A stretch of DNA of 64,000 bases from Segetibacter aerophilus (GCF_007991655.1 NZ_BJYT01000027.1:1-64000); one strand, 5' to 3'; counted from the first letter of the stretch, positions 1 through 9,895 are shown. Numbers and translations: made by a program. The notes: a model not told the origin generated them from the sequence alone.

Positions 1-2
1 GC

Positions 3-653
3 CTTACTGGTTCGTCTGACACTTTCGGCGACAGAAGTAATACAGTTGGCGCCTTTGACACGGGGACTTCTGGTGGCTTAACCGGCGCTGCAAGTACACC
101 TGGAAGTTTTAGCGGTAGCACTGGCAGTGACCTTACCGGAAGTACAGATAATACCTTCACTTCAGGTACAGGCAACAATTTTTCTGGTACAACCGGCACC
201 AGTAGCGACAGCAGTACCGGAACAGGTTTCTTAGGAACTGACAGGACTTCCAACGACGAAACTTCAAAAATTCCAATAATAGAAGAAAATCTTGAAGTAG
301 GAAAACGTGAAGTCAGATCAGGAGGAGTTAGACTTCGTAGCCGTATAGTAGAGCGGCCAGTAGAAGAGTCAGTACGTTTGAGAGAAGAGCGCGTTAATGT
401 AGAGAGAAACAGGGTAGACAGGCCTGCTACAGAAGCCGACTTCAATGCTTTTGATGAAAAGGATATTGAAATGGTTGAGCGCACTGAAGTACCTGTTGTT
501 AACAAACAAGCACGTGTAGTAGAAGAAGTAAGTTTAAATAAGGAAGTTAGCGAAAGAAATGAAACTGTAAGCGACACCGTTCGCAAAACAGAAGTAGATG
601 TTACAGACCTGGATAAAGACGATTTAAAAAATAGATCAAATAGCGATTTTTAG
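3..653 (+). CDS. DUF2382 (YsnF/AvaK) domain protein, 5' end outside window
   Basis: The frame is open from the first complete codon of the window, so the N-terminus is missing. The first ~80 residues seen are low complexity, almost all Gly, Ser, Thr, Asp and Asn (GTS-rich linker). Then comes a charged domain beginning IPIIEENLEVGKREV with alternating Val/Glu/Arg beta-strand pattern (RSRIVERPVEESV, VERTEVPVVNKQARVVEEV), the hallmark of the YsnF/AvaK domain. Family members are stress-associated soluble proteins, often with a PRC barrel or DUF1269-like N-terminal part that would lie off the window. Exact function unknown. Domain call confident; full architecture cannot be judged. Confidence 0.8.
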   Translation, partial: LTGSSDTFGDRSNTVGAFDTGTSGGLTGAASTPGSFSGSTGSDLTGSTDNTFTSGTGNNFSGTTGTSSDSSTGTGFLGTDRTSNDETSKIPIIEENLEVGKREVRSGGVRLRSRIVERPVEESVRLREERVNVERNRVDRPATEADFNAFDEKDIEMVERTEVPVVNKQARVVEEVSLNKEVSERNETVSDTVRKTEVDVTDLDKDDLKNRSNSDF

Positions 654-672
654 AAGATTGGGTGGCGATATT

Positions 673-702
673 AAAAGAGACTGCTTTAACGCAGTCTCTT
701 TT
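673..702. terminator. Bidirectional intrinsic terminator
   Basis: A perfect 12-bp inverted repeat (AAAAGAGACTGC / GCAGTCTCTTTT) with a 6-nt loop sits between two convergent genes. The A-run and T-run on the two sides would serve both strands. Confidence 0.85.
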
Positions 703-719
703 GTTTTATAGCCATTACC

Positions 720-2201
720 TCAAGCCGCCGCGATTATTTCATTAATACTTCTCTTATTGGCAAGGCTACTCGCTTGTTGTATTAGGTAGAGTAGGATTGG
801 AAATGACAGTGTTGTTATAAATATGTTGTACCTCATGACTGAAGGTGCAAGGAGGACGATAAAGAAAAAATTACCAATATAAAAAGCAGTAAAGCAAAGA
901 AGCGCTTGATTATACAATCGCGGTTCCTTTTTATACTTATCCGAAACGAAATAACCGATGTAACAAAGAATAAAAACCAAATTTATAATAATAGAAATAT
1001 AGCGCATTGGCTCAAACGCTACTGCATACAAAATAGGATGATGCTTCGGACTCTTGTTGGATTTGTAGTGATAATAACGCTGCGCTACTGCCGCAATCGT
1101 GTCATGATCTTCCATATAAGTCTCGTACATTTCGAGAGGTGGAAACAAGTAAGCCTTCAAGTTAGGAACTACGAAATGCTTAACGTAACTCCCCGGATTT
1201 TGCAAAATAACAGCCTTTCCAAAATTGTTATAAATGGGCCCAACAGCATTCCATGTTTTAAAATAATAATTACTCCTTCGGGGGTAAACGGTCATATACT
1301 TTTTCAGCGGACTGTTTATATGCCACATAAAAACAGCGGTAGCTCCTGAGTCTGGAAAGGTCTGCTTTGTTGTGTCGAACAAATGCATCGTGAAACGAAT
1401 AAAATCTTTAACTTCTTTATCTTTTATTTTGTTTGTATCTACCTGATCATGTTGCATTACATGAAGTGCATCATTTGCCAGCTGCCACCCGCTGAAAGCT
1501 GAAAAGGTTTTAGTGCCTGTAAATTTTTTTGTAACAATAGTAGTCGCATATATAATAGCTCCAATCAAAACAAAACTGGCAGCTATACTTATGGCTTTTT
1601 TAAGTACAGCTTGTTTCGACAGCAATATTGCAATAGTAGAAATAGCCGGAAAAAATATAGCGTTATACCTTAGTTCGAATAAACAGAAGAGAACGACAAG
1701 TTGTGCAACTGTTAGCCACCATGCGGGCTTATGTAACATCCAGATAAGCAGGGTAAACCATAAGACCGTTAAGCAATTAAAGTAAGGATCAGAAGAAACA
1801 TAATTGCTATAAAAAAGATAAAAAGGATTAATAACAAGCAATGCGAACAAGAGATATTTAAAAGCCTTTTTGAACTGAAAAAGATAACAAGATGTAAAAA
1901 ATAAAAACAGGTTTACCAACATGTTGCTAAAAAACTGGCCGGCTATTAAAGCAATATCTGAGGTTGAAAAAAATCTGAAAAAGATCAGGGCTTTACTATA
2001 TCCTATTGGTCGGAAGGTTATAGGTTGACCGGTGGTTGCACCGCCTACCCACGTATAAGAGTCGGCATAGTAACTTGGAACAGGGTAGACCAAACGAAGG
2101 ACAATAAAATAAACAATGCTTATTACTAAGGCAGAAAAAAGCCACGGTCTATTTTCTTTTAATGACAGGTATCCTCTAAACGATCCTTGAAAATGATCCA
2201 T
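720..2201 (-). CDS. Polytopic membrane protein, GT-C-like, function unknown
   Basis: 493 residues with roughly ten hydrophobic segments, starting near residue 20 after a short charged N-terminus. An early luminal-type loop between the first two segments (PVPSYYADSYTWVGGATTGQ) contains Asp and Tyr residues, and a long soluble loop follows around residues 220-330. This plan (acidic first loop, many helices) resembles GT-C fold glycosyltransferases of the dolichyl-phosphate-mannose transferase kind, but I cannot name a family. It stands alone between two terminators. The start ATG at 2201 is the first in the open frame. Confidence 0.6.
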   Translation of the reverse strand: MDHFQGSFRGYLSLKENRPWLFSALVISIVYFIVLRLVYPVPSYYADSYTWVGGATTGQPITFRPIGYSKALIFFRFFSTSDIALIAGQFFSNMLVNLFLFFTSCYLFQFKKAFKYLLFALLVINPFYLFYSNYVSSDPYFNCLTVLWFTLLIWMLHKPAWWLTVAQLVVLFCLFELRYNAIFFPAISTIAILLSKQAVLKKAISIAASFVLIGAIIYATTIVTKKFTGTKTFSAFSGWQLANDALHVMQHDQVDTNKIKDKEVKDFIRFTMHLFDTTKQTFPDSGATAVFMWHINSPLKKYMTVYPRRSNYYFKTWNAVGPIYNNFGKAVILQNPGSYVKHFVVPNLKAYLFPPLEMYETYMEDHDTIAAVAQRYYHYKSNKSPKHHPILYAVAFEPMRYISIIINLVFILCYIGYFVSDKYKKEPRLYNQALLCFTAFYIGNFFFIVLLAPSVMRYNIFITTLSFPILLYLIQQASSLANKRSINEIIAAA

Positions 2202-2345
2202 GCTATATCGGTTGTAATAAATTCTGCTATGGTTTCTAGCAAGCCTTTAAAAATTTCAAATTAGAAAGCCTGGCAAGTTAAAACAAAGCGGGAGAGTCGA
2301 TCTAACTGCAACCTTAATTATCCAAAAACTCAATTATAGACACAA

Positions 2346-2378
2346 AAACAGCCATAGTAAAAATCACTATGGCTGTTT
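2346..2378 (-). terminator. Intrinsic terminator of the trehalose synthase gene
   Basis: Arms AAACAGCCATAGT and ACTATGGCTGTTT (13 bp, perfect) enclose a 7-nt loop, and a T-run follows on the minus strand. It lies 16 nt beyond the treS stop codon. Confidence 0.85.
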
Positions 2379-2394
2379 GCGTTGTTGGCTTTGA

Positions 2395-5300
2395 TTATCC
2401 TATGATGGACTTAATGGTTCTTACAGGAATGATCACCCAGTCGGGCCTGTTCTTTAATTCGTAGTTCAGATCGTACAATGCTTTTTCAAGCATATAAGTC
2501 TCAACCATCATTTCAAAATCATGTTTGTCTGTTGGAATAAAGGAACTGTTTTTAACCGTTTCGAGATAAGCTTTCATAAAGAAGCCAACCATATAGTGAG
2601 CCCATAAGCGAGCAAAAGGAAGCAAGTCATTTATATTTTCCTTCTCCACGTGAGTTGTTTTTAGAAATCCTTCATAGGCCACATTCCTGATTGAACGTAT
2701 CATTCCTGCAACGTCTCGTAGCGGTGAACGTTTTAATCTTCTGTCGCTAAAGCTTCTGATAGGATCACCACCGAAGTCTGCAATGACTACGTCTTTTCCT
2801 GTGGACAGCACCTGGCCAAGGTGGAAGTTTCCATGGATTCTAATCTTTATTACGTCCAGCTTTTTAGCGTAGATCCTCTTTAGCGTTTGCAGGATATCTT
2901 CTTTCCTGTTAAAAAGATCCAATAGATCTTGCTTAACTAAATCCGGGTAACTGTTTGCGTCTGGCTTGTTTTCATAGACCTCGCGTACAAGTGATTGCAT
3001 CGAGGAAAACAATGAACGTTGATAATGCAGTGAGAAGTCTTCCGGAGCAAAGTCTTTAAGGGTTGTGTTGGCTGAAAGAGCAAGATGCATATGCCCTGTT
3101 CGTATTCCAATTAAACGAGCTTGCTCGCTGGCATTGCCGCCCAATAAAACCTGTAGTTCCTGCGGTAGTTCATCATATCCAAGTGGATTGGTTAAGGCGC
3201 CAAGAGATTGAATGGATGCGAGTTGATCTTTATCACTTGAGAGGATTCTTTCAATAAAATTGTTTACCCGGCTCAACATGAAATTATGCGCATCGCCATG
3301 GTTCTCTATTAATACTTGCAACATGCCCAGGGCTATGGTGTCATTTTCAAACTTCCATTCGATAGAACCTGCAAACTTTGGCACGTATTCGAACTTCGCC
3401 TTCTCCGATAAATAGCGGGTAATCTCAAGGTCAGGATTAGTCGTAGGATCAATCTTTCTATACATTTTTAGCGAAAAGCCATTATCGTAATTGATAGCTG
3501 TAAAACCATCATCTGTATAAATTTTTGATTTTAAATCCGGCAACTGTTCCAGTTGATTTTTCAATTCGTCGTTGCTTGCAAACTCAATCACACTATTGGG
3601 TAATTCAATTCCCTGGTGGCTGCCCATTCTTTCTATAAGCAAATGCTGAAGCTCGGGAGTAAATAATGCATCGACAAGAACGCCTTCATCATCTCCCACT
3701 TTTAAATGAGCGATGATGGCTTGCGGGCAATTCGTGCCCAGCCTTTGAGCCAACTTCTCCTTTGCAAAAGTCAAAGGCAATTGATAGGACTCAGGCAGAC
3801 CACTTTCGTAGCGCACCTCGATTAATACCAATAATGTATCACCACCTTCTACGGGGATAGAAGCATAGTTGGTTATAGACATATTGTTGATTGCCTTGCC
3901 CTTGCCTGTAAACCAATCTGTCTTGGTAATATAATTAGCTAACACATTATTTTGAAGCTCCTCCAGGTTCCTTGGATTGGTTAATTCGCTCCACGAGCTT
4001 ATCTCCATTGTTGGAAGTGAATCCGCGTCAATTCCTTCTGCAGCGGTTTTGTGAAGGATGAACCATTCGTAGGCATGCGATCCAAGGGTGAAAAAATAAG
4101 GGGTATCTTCTTTGATGATTGGAAACTTATTCTTACTAAATACCTCGATAGGTATAAAGCCTTTAAATGCAGAAAGATCAACTTCTGCCGCTTGCGAATA
4201 CTTGGAAAGATTTACAATGATGAACAAGGTCTCATCGCGGTAGGTACGCGTGAATGCAAGCACTTTTGGATTGGCAACATTTATAAATTTGAGATCGCCT
4301 CGTCCAAAGCCTTTGAACTTTTTTCGCATGCTTATCATGCGCTTCATAAACCAGAACAACGACGAGGTATTGGATCGCTGCATCTCTACATTCACCGACT
4401 CATAGTTATAGCCGGGATCAAGGATGACGGGCAGATATAGCTTTTGAGGATTTGATGCAGAAAAACCTGCATTCCTGTCGGGCGACCACTGCATGGGCGT
4501 ACGAACGCCGTCTCTATCTCCGAGGTAAAAATTGTCGCCCATGCCTATTTCATCTCCATAATAAATAACAGGAGTACCAGGCATTGAAAACAGGAGGCAA
4601 TTCATTAATTCAATCCTTCTTCTGTTGTTATCCATTAAAGGTGCTAACCGGTGCCGGATGCCAAGATTAATTTTTGCTTTAGGATCTTTTGCGTACACCT
4701 TGTACATGTAATCGCGCTCTTCATCAGTCACCATCTCAAGCGTGAGCTCGTCGTGATTGCGAAGGAACATAGCCCATTGGCAATTTTCGGGTATGGCAGG
4801 AGTCTGTTCAAAAATATCAGTAATAGGATAGCGGTCTTCCATTTGTAAAGCCATAAACATGCGCGGCATTACAGGAAAGTGGTAGTTCATATGACATTCA
4901 TCTCCGTCTCCAAAATATGCCGCTGAGTCCTCGGGCCACATATTCGCTTCGGCAAGAAATACTGTTCCCGGGTATTTCTCGTCGACATGAGCGCGCAGCT
5001 TTTTTAGGTATGCGTGTGTTTCGGGTAAGTTCTCCCCGTTAGTTCCTTCACGCTCAAATAAGTAGGGAACCGCATCGAGTCGAAAGCCGTCCACTCCCAT
5101 ATCGCACCAGAAATCTAAGATTTTCAAGACCTCTTCCTGCACGAGCGGGCTATCATAATTTAGGTCGGGCTGGTGGTGGAAAAAGCGGTGCCAGTAATAT
5201 TGTTGTGCAACCGGATCCCACGTCCAGTTACTGGCTTCATAATCTGTAAAAATAATCCGGACGTCTTTCCATTGGTTCGGATCATCGGTCCAAACATAAA

Positions 5301-5697
5301 AGTCTCTTTCAGGAGAACCTTTTGGGGCTGTTCGCGCTCTTTGAAACCAGGGATGCTGATCGGAAGTGTGATTGATTACTAATTCTGTAATTACCTTAAG
5401 GTTTCGTTTATGGGCTTCAGCCATAAACTCTTTAAACTGCTTTATATTTCCATAGCGCGGATTGATGTTGTAATAATCGGCGATATCGTATCCGTCGTCT
5501 TTTAGCGGAGATGGATAAAATGGAAGTACCCAAATGGCAGTTACGCCAAGGTCTTGCAGGTAATCCAGCTTTGTCATTAACCCCTGGAAATCTCCTATGC
5601 CATCGCCGTTGGCATCGCTAAATGCTTTAATGTGAAGCTCATAAATAATTGCGTCTTTATACCACAGTAATTTATCATCTGTTGAATTATTGGCCAT
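2395..5697 (-). CDS. treS: Maltose alpha-D-glucosyltransferase (trehalose synthase) fused to maltokinase
   Basis: The N-terminal ~550 residues are a GH13 trehalose synthase that interconverts maltose and trehalose. Visible catalytic residues are Asp208 in GVDGFRLDAV, Glu250 in FLAEANMW and Asp316 in LRNHDEL, with the TreS signature YYGDEIGMGDN and DGVRTPMQWS. The C-terminal ~500 residues are a maltokinase (Pep2/Mak) domain: IRIHGNFHLGQ near residue 950 is the catalytic loop and VIADFGGDP near 969 the metal-binding loop. Together the two activities turn trehalose into maltose 1-phosphate, the donor used by GlgE. The 1100-residue length is usual for fused TreS-Mak. No GlgE or glycogen gene is next to it in this window. 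Cytoplasmic. Confidence 0.95.
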   Translation of the reverse strand: MANNSTDDKLLWYKDAIIYELHIKAFSDANGDGIGDFQGLMTKLDYLQDLGVTAIWVLPFYPSPLKDDGYDIADYYNINPRYGNIKQFKEFMAEAHKRNLKVITELVINHTSDQHPWFQRARTAPKGSPERDFYVWTDDPNQWKDVRIIFTDYEASNWTWDPVAQQYYWHRFFHHQPDLNYDSPLVQEEVLKILDFWCDMGVDGFRLDAVPYLFEREGTNGENLPETHAYLKKLRAHVDEKYPGTVFLAEANMWPEDSAAYFGDGDECHMNYHFPVMPRMFMALQMEDRYPITDIFEQTPAIPENCQWAMFLRNHDELTLEMVTDEERDYMYKVYAKDPKAKINLGIRHRLAPLMDNNRRRIELMNCLLFSMPGTPVIYYGDEIGMGDNFYLGDRDGVRTPMQWSPDRNAGFSASNPQKLYLPVILDPGYNYESVNVEMQRSNTSSLFWFMKRMISMRKKFKGFGRGDLKFINVANPKVLAFTRTYRDETLFIIVNLSKYSQAAEVDLSAFKGFIPIEVFSKNKFPIIKEDTPYFFTLGSHAYEWFILHKTAAEGIDADSLPTMEISSWSELTNPRNLEELQNNVLANYITKTDWFTGKGKAINNMSITNYASIPVEGGDTLLVLIEVRYESGLPESYQLPLTFAKEKLAQRLGTNCPQAIIAHLKVGDDEGVLVDALFTPELQHLLIERMGSHQGIELPNSVIEFASNDELKNQLEQLPDLKSKIYTDDGFTAINYDNGFSLKMYRKIDPTTNPDLEITRYLSEKAKFEYVPKFAGSIEWKFENDTIALGMLQVLIENHGDAHNFMLSRVNNFIERILSSDKDQLASIQSLGALTNPLGYDELPQELQVLLGGNASEQARLIGIRTGHMHLALSANTTLKDFAPEDFSLHYQRSLFSSMQSLVREVYENKPDANSYPDLVKQDLLDLFNRKEDILQTLKRIYAKKLDVIKIRIHGNFHLGQVLSTGKDVVIADFGGDPIRSFSDRRLKRSPLRDVAGMIRSIRNVAYEGFLKTTHVEKENINDLLPFARLWAHYMVGFFMKAYLETVKNSSFIPTDKHDFEMMVETYMLEKALYDLNYELKNRPDWVIIPVRTIKSIIG

Positions 5698-5881
5698 ACG
5701 TATCTTGTTATTATTAGATCTTGTACCAGCATAATTTGCGTGCCACTGATGTTGGCCCTACGGGGAAGGCCCTTTCAACGGTTGCGGTGATGAAAGCAAA
5801 CAAGTGGAAATGCTGTTAGAGAAATTATCGATAGATTTGGGCAGTAAAACGCTACTTTCTTTATTCTACAAATTCTCACTT

Positions 5882-6361
5882 ATGAAAAAAATATTCACGG
5901 TATCCGTTGCCCTTCTTACATATGTACTTTCGATTGCGCAGCCGCCTTCAGTTCCCGCAACGGCCGGAAGTTCTTTCGGTGAAAAAGTTACTGCTGACAA
6001 GGCTATAACCATTGACCAGTTACAAAGTCTTTTGCTCAGTAAAAATGAAGGTAGCAGGAAGGCTGACGTAAAAATAAAGGGTGTTGTTACCGATGTTTGT
6101 ACGATGGAAGGTTGCTGGATAAAAGTGCAGTCTCCTGATGGAAAGATGATGGTGAAAATGAAAGATCACCAATTTGCAGTTCCTGTGGCGCTGAATGGAA
6201 AAACCGTAGTGATAGCGGGGGAAGCAGAAGAGAAGATTACATCAGTTGAGCAACTGAAGCATTTTGCGATGGACGCAGGTAAAAGCAAAGAAGAGATAGC
6301 TGCTATAAAAGAGGCAAAAAAAGAAATCGTAATTGATGCGAAGGGAGTACTTGTTTTATAG
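5882..6361 (+). CDS. DUF4920 domain protein, secreted
   Basis: 159 residues with a clear signal peptide (MKKIFTVSVALLTYVLSIAQ). I chose the ATG at 5882 over one 26 codons upstream because it puts the signal peptide at the N-terminus. The mature part contains KADVKIKGVVTDVCTMEGCWIKV and a D-G-K-MMVKMKDH segment, typical of DUF4920, an OB-like periplasmic domain of unknown function in Bacteroidota. The two Cys in CTMEGC may bind metal or form a disulfide (inference). Divergent from treS; convergent with the DinB gene. Confidence 0.75.
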   Translation: MKKIFTVSVALLTYVLSIAQPPSVPATAGSSFGEKVTADKAITIDQLQSLLLSKNEGSRKADVKIKGVVTDVCTMEGCWIKVQSPDGKMMVKMKDHQFAVPVALNGKTVVIAGEAEEKITSVEQLKHFAMDAGKSKEEIAAIKEAKKEIVIDAKGVLVL

Positions 6362-6382
6362 GCCCTGAGCAAAAATAAAAAA

Positions 6383-6406
6383 GTACAAGTGAGTGACACA
6401 ACGATG
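6383..6406 (+). repeat. Interspersed palindromic element, copy 1
   Basis: GTACAAG, then AGTGACACAACGATG; T/A version of the palindrome. It lies between convergent genes. Confidence 0.75.
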
Positions 6407-6438
6407 TCGAATGGGGCGACGATGGCCGGCAACTAAAA

Positions 6439-6948
6439 CTACAAATACCGCTCCTTTAGAATATTTATGTGGTGAAGGATGTGACCAAAAACAACAAAGC
6501 AGATCGCAACCGTCGTGTTAGCATGGTCATTCGTTATCCCCGATTGTTGGAGGTGGCCGGGGGTGAAGCTTTTCAACAAAAGATCGGTAGATTTTCTTAC
6601 AGCCTCAAATTCCTCTAATAAACTTTGCCAGCTTCTCGCCGAAGCATTACTTGCTAAGGCATAAGCGCTTTCATCAAAACCAGGAAGCGGCGTCTTATCA
6701 TGTCTTGAAATTCTAAGAGCGCGATAGCCGAAAATTCTTTCTGTATCTATAATATGTTGCAGCATTTCTTTAATGCTCCATTTTCCTTCTGCATACTTAT
6801 AATCAACCTTCCCGGCAGGAATATTTTTGAAAAAATTGAGAATCTCTTTGCTATACCTTTCAACTGCTGCATCCACTGTTTCAGCATGAACGAGGTTAAT
6901 ATAATTCGCGAAATAAGGAGGATAGGTTCCTGCAGCTAGATCAGGCAT
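6439..6948 (-). CDS. DinB family protein (putative metal-dependent hydrolase fold)
   Basis: 169 residues. A four-helix DinB/YfiT-like bundle: the conserved His residues that bind a divalent metal are visible in MLQHIIDTERIFGYRALR and in the C-terminal GHILHHINILKERYL. Related proteins include bacillithiol transferases and mycothiol-dependent enzymes; the actual substrate cannot be told. The ATG follows the stop of the upstream subtilase gene by one base, so the two are co-transcribed and probably coupled in translation. Confidence 0.85.
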   Translation of the reverse strand: MPDLAAGTYPPYFANYINLVHAETVDAAVERYSKEILNFFKNIPAGKVDYKYAEGKWSIKEMLQHIIDTERIFGYRALRISRHDKTPLPGFDESAYALASNASARSWQSLLEEFEAVRKSTDLLLKSFTPGHLQQSGITNDHANTTVAICFVVFGHILHHINILKERYL

Positions 6949-6949
6949 A

Positions 6950-8635
6950 TTATTTTTTTACCGGAAGGTTTTTGAAGGTAGGTTTTGGTAGTATCTCTTT
7001 TTTAATTTCCTTTTTGTCAGGCTGTAAAGTCGTCGCTATTTTAACCGCAGCTAAAGCATTGATCAAGCCTCCTGATGTGCTTAATTCATTAAATGGAACA
7101 GTCTCTTTTGTTCCGGGCCGGGTTACTTTAAGGGCAGAATCCACGATAGCAGATTTTTCAATCACGTACTTAACCTGGCTTGCAGAAAGATCAGGAAAAT
7201 AAGACCGGATAACTGCAGCCACTCCTGCAACAACGGGAGAAGCCATACTTGTCCCCTTCAAAAATCCATATGTGCTTTTACCTGGTAGGGTAGAATATAT
7301 TTTTACGCCGGGTGCAAAAACATCGACGGTAGACTTGCCATAGTTGCTGAAATCAGCCACATAATCGCCACTTACTTTCGGATCGCTGCTCGCGCCTACT
7401 GTGATGAAGTTTGATGCTTTTCTATGCAAAACCTTCAATTCGGGATTAGGGAAATTGCCGGTGGTATCAGTGTTTTCTCCATCGTTTCCTGCTGCATGAA
7501 TAATTAAGACGTCTTTCAACTCAGCATACCTAACTGCATCGTCCACCCAATTTTTCTCTGGTGACAAGCCCTTGCCAAAACTCATGTTGATCACTTTCGC
7601 GCCGTTATCAACTGCATATTTAATTGCCAGCGCTATGTCTTTATCGTATTCATCACCATCAGGAACCGCCCTGATCATCATAACCTTTACATTCTGCGCA
7701 ACCCCATCAGCACCAATTCCGTTGTCTCGCTGAGCGCCGATAATTCCCGCCACGTGAGTACCGTGCATAGGCGAAGGACCCATCACATCGCTGTTACCGT
7801 AGAAGCGGTCGTTGATGTTTTTATAGTTGTCTTTTACTATCTCGGCGCGATAATTTTCTGGTGCTTTTTCTTTGGCGTCCTGGGCTCTCTTCTTTTCCTC
7901 AATATATTCCTCCAACTCCTTAAAAACGGTAGTATTTGTATCCTCGCTATCTATACCCGTCAGTTTTATAAAGTTGATGTACCCCAATTTCGCTCTTTGA
8001 GCAGCCGGAGTAGCCGCAGTAAATTTTTCCAGGTCAGCAACAGTAAAAGTGTCCTTTTTCATTTCATCCCGTAGCACCTTTTCATGCTTCTTAACAGCTT
8101 TGTAGGCCATCTCAAGAAACATCAGTTCCATCTGCTCTTCAGGTTTACCGATCACTATTTTAGATGCTTGTTTCCAAAGCTCATATTCCTCTTTGTCGTC
8201 GCCTGACAGGCTAGCCATGTCGAGAGTCTTATTGTCGAACTTGCTTTTGTATCGATGGTAAATGCGTGTTGCTTCAGCTGATTCAGTTTTTACATTCCGA
8301 CCATCTTTGCCACCTAAAAAGTTCCAACCGTATACGTCATCCACATAACCGTTACCGTCCTCGTCTTTGCCATTTCCGGGAATCTCCTTGGGATTTCTCC
8401 AAAGTATATTCTTAAGGTCTTCGTTAGTTGTATCAACGCCACTATCAATTACAGCAACAATTACCGGCTTGCTCTTTCTGCCCTTTAAAAAATCGTATGT
8501 TTTATTTATACTAATTCCATGAAAGCTATCGGAGGTAGCATCCTTTAAATGCCAGCCCTTGAGGGGATCTTGTCCGTAAACAATAGAAGAAATAGATATG
8601 AACCCTAACAGAAAAACTTTTTTCACACTATGCAT
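6950..8635 (-). CDS. S8 family (subtilisin-like) serine peptidase, secreted
   Basis: 561 residues with a signal peptide ending near Gly21-Gln22. Catalytic triad: Asp64 (AVIDSGVD), His291 (HGTHVAG) and Ser463 (GTSMASP), plus the oxyanion Asn384 (AAGNDGE). The Asp-to-His distance is ~227 residues instead of the usual ~30-40, because a charged, mostly helical insertion (about residues 112-275) lies between. After the conserved YVDDVYGWNFLGG this insertion is shared by a group of Bacteroidota subtilases. No C-terminal sorting domain is seen. Periplasmic or secreted; first gene of an operon with the DinB gene. Confidence 0.92.
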   Translation of the reverse strand: MHSVKKVFLLGFISISSIVYGQDPLKGWHLKDATSDSFHGISINKTYDFLKGRKSKPVIVAVIDSGVDTTNEDLKNILWRNPKEIPGNGKDEDGNGYVDDVYGWNFLGGKDGRNVKTESAEATRIYHRYKSKFDNKTLDMASLSGDDKEEYELWKQASKIVIGKPEEQMELMFLEMAYKAVKKHEKVLRDEMKKDTFTVADLEKFTAATPAAQRAKLGYINFIKLTGIDSEDTNTTVFKELEEYIEEKKRAQDAKEKAPENYRAEIVKDNYKNINDRFYGNSDVMGPSPMHGTHVAGIIGAQRDNGIGADGVAQNVKVMMIRAVPDGDEYDKDIALAIKYAVDNGAKVINMSFGKGLSPEKNWVDDAVRYAELKDVLIIHAAGNDGENTDTTGNFPNPELKVLHRKASNFITVGASSDPKVSGDYVADFSNYGKSTVDVFAPGVKIYSTLPGKSTYGFLKGTSMASPVVAGVAAVIRSYFPDLSASQVKYVIEKSAIVDSALKVTRPGTKETVPFNELSTSGGLINALAAVKIATTLQPDKKEIKKEILPKPTFKNLPVKK

Positions 8636-9013
8636 ATTAAACGATCGTATTTAGGAATATACAAATCTCTGCAAAGTTTTAATCAAAAAGAGGGGTATTT
8701 TAATTTTAGGAATTAATTATTAGGCAAGCGTTGGTGTCATCGATGTGGCTTCACTTGCGGCGCTCCGTTCATCGCTATCTTTTCAATTGTACTTTTTTTA
8801 AATCTCTCTGGCGGTTCCAAAAAGGTTTTAGTAGAAATTAAACTTCACCTGCATTTTTTAATTCCCCTGATTAACTCCAAATGATTTGATTCATTTAAAC
8901 TATTCATTATATTTCGAATACTATCCTTCAAAGAACATCTCAAGTTCAACAATCAGAGTCTCACGCAAAGTTTACCGAAACAATCTTACTAAGGCACCCT
9001 TAACAATCTTGAT
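8636..9013. other. Intergenic region between divergent genes
   Basis: 378 nt, AT-rich. It holds a degenerate copy of the interspersed element (8752-8796). No small open frame with coding character is visible on either strand. Confidence 0.6.
8752..8796 (-). repeat. Interspersed palindromic element, copy 2 (long form, degenerate)
   Basis: On the minus strand an AAAAGTACAA arm is followed after about 15 nt by GATGAACGGAGCGCCGCAAG. The inner GCGCCGC keeps its symmetry with C at the centre. Confidence 0.6.
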
Positions 9014-9895
9014 ATGAAATATTGTCTGGTTTCTATGTTTTCGCTACTGTTTTTGTGTTTTAGTAAATTGTCTTCAGGGCAGTATTACAACAACCTCTTT
9101 TCTTACGAGTTTGCAATAGGCGTGGGAGCCATGAATTGTATTACAGACATTGGAGGATCAAATAGCGACAAGACTTATTATGTCAACGAAATCAGGTTGA
9201 AGAACACAAAGCCCTCCTTCAGTATTTCTGCAGGAGCGATGTATCAAAATCTACTTGGACTAAGATTAGAAGGCACTTGGGGAGCAGTTCAATCGGCAGA
9301 TCGCGACATTGATGGAACGTCAGTAAACGCGAAGTCGAAGACGGTAAGAAATCTTAGTTTTAGAAGTAAGATTTCCGAGGTTAGCCTGCTTGCCGAATTC
9401 CACCCGCTTTTATTGTTTGACTATAAATATCCGCCTTTATGGTCTCCATACGTTATTGCGGGAGTCGGCATTTTTTCATTCAAACCGCAAGCTCTATTAC
9501 ACAACGACTATATTGACTTGCCGCCGCTCTGTACGGAAGGCCAGGGGTTTTTTGAATACAGAGACTCGAAGCCATATTCGACCACACAGTTTAATATTCC
9601 TGTAGGTATTGGCCTTAGATACGAGGCTTCTGACGCTGTCAATCTTAGGCTTGAGTTTAGTCACCGTATTCTCTTTACTGATTATCTCGACGATGCTCAT
9701 AGCCCCGGTTTTGTCGACGCAGAAATCTTTAGACAATATCTCGATGTCGCTAACGCAGGTAACGCCCAACAATTATATAACAGGAGTTTAGATGGCTTGG
9801 TTCCGGCAAGGAGAGGTAATCCCGGAAACAATGATGCTTATATGTCGATCTCCTTTAAAGTAGGATTGGTGCTAAGAAGAAAAGCACGGTATTAG
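9014..9895 (+). CDS. DUF6089-type outer membrane beta-barrel protein
   Basis: 293 residues with a signal peptide ending around Ser22-Gly-Gln. The mature protein has alternating hydrophobic strands, an early G-x-M-N-x-x-x-D-I-G element, and a late RLEFSHRILFTDYLDD motif, which is what I associate with DUF6089 proteins of Bacteroidota. It probably forms a small beta-barrel in the outer membrane; function unknown. Its TAG stop overlaps the stop codon of the convergent gene by four bases. Confidence 0.7.
   Translation: MKYCLVSMFSLLFLCFSKLSSGQYYNNLFSYEFAIGVGAMNCITDIGGSNSDKTYYVNEIRLKNTKPSFSISAGAMYQNLLGLRLEGTWGAVQSADRDIDGTSVNAKSKTVRNLSFRSKISEVSLLAEFHPLLLFDYKYPPLWSPYVIAGVGIFSFKPQALLHNDYIDLPPLCTEGQGFFEYRDSKPYSTTQFNIPVGIGLRYEASDAVNLRLEFSHRILFTDYLDDAHSPGFVDAEIFRQYLDVANAGNAQQLYNRSLDGLVPARRGNPGNNDAYMSISFKVGLVLRRKARY

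Noticed and set aside
906-1349. 147-codon frame on the plus strand
   Set aside because: It is antisense to the polytopic membrane protein gene, which has clear transmembrane periodicity.
5738-5790. GC-rich stretch GGCCCTACGGGGAAGGCCC upstream of DUF4920
   Set aside because: Considered as a hairpin or operator, but pairing is weak and no second copy is seen.
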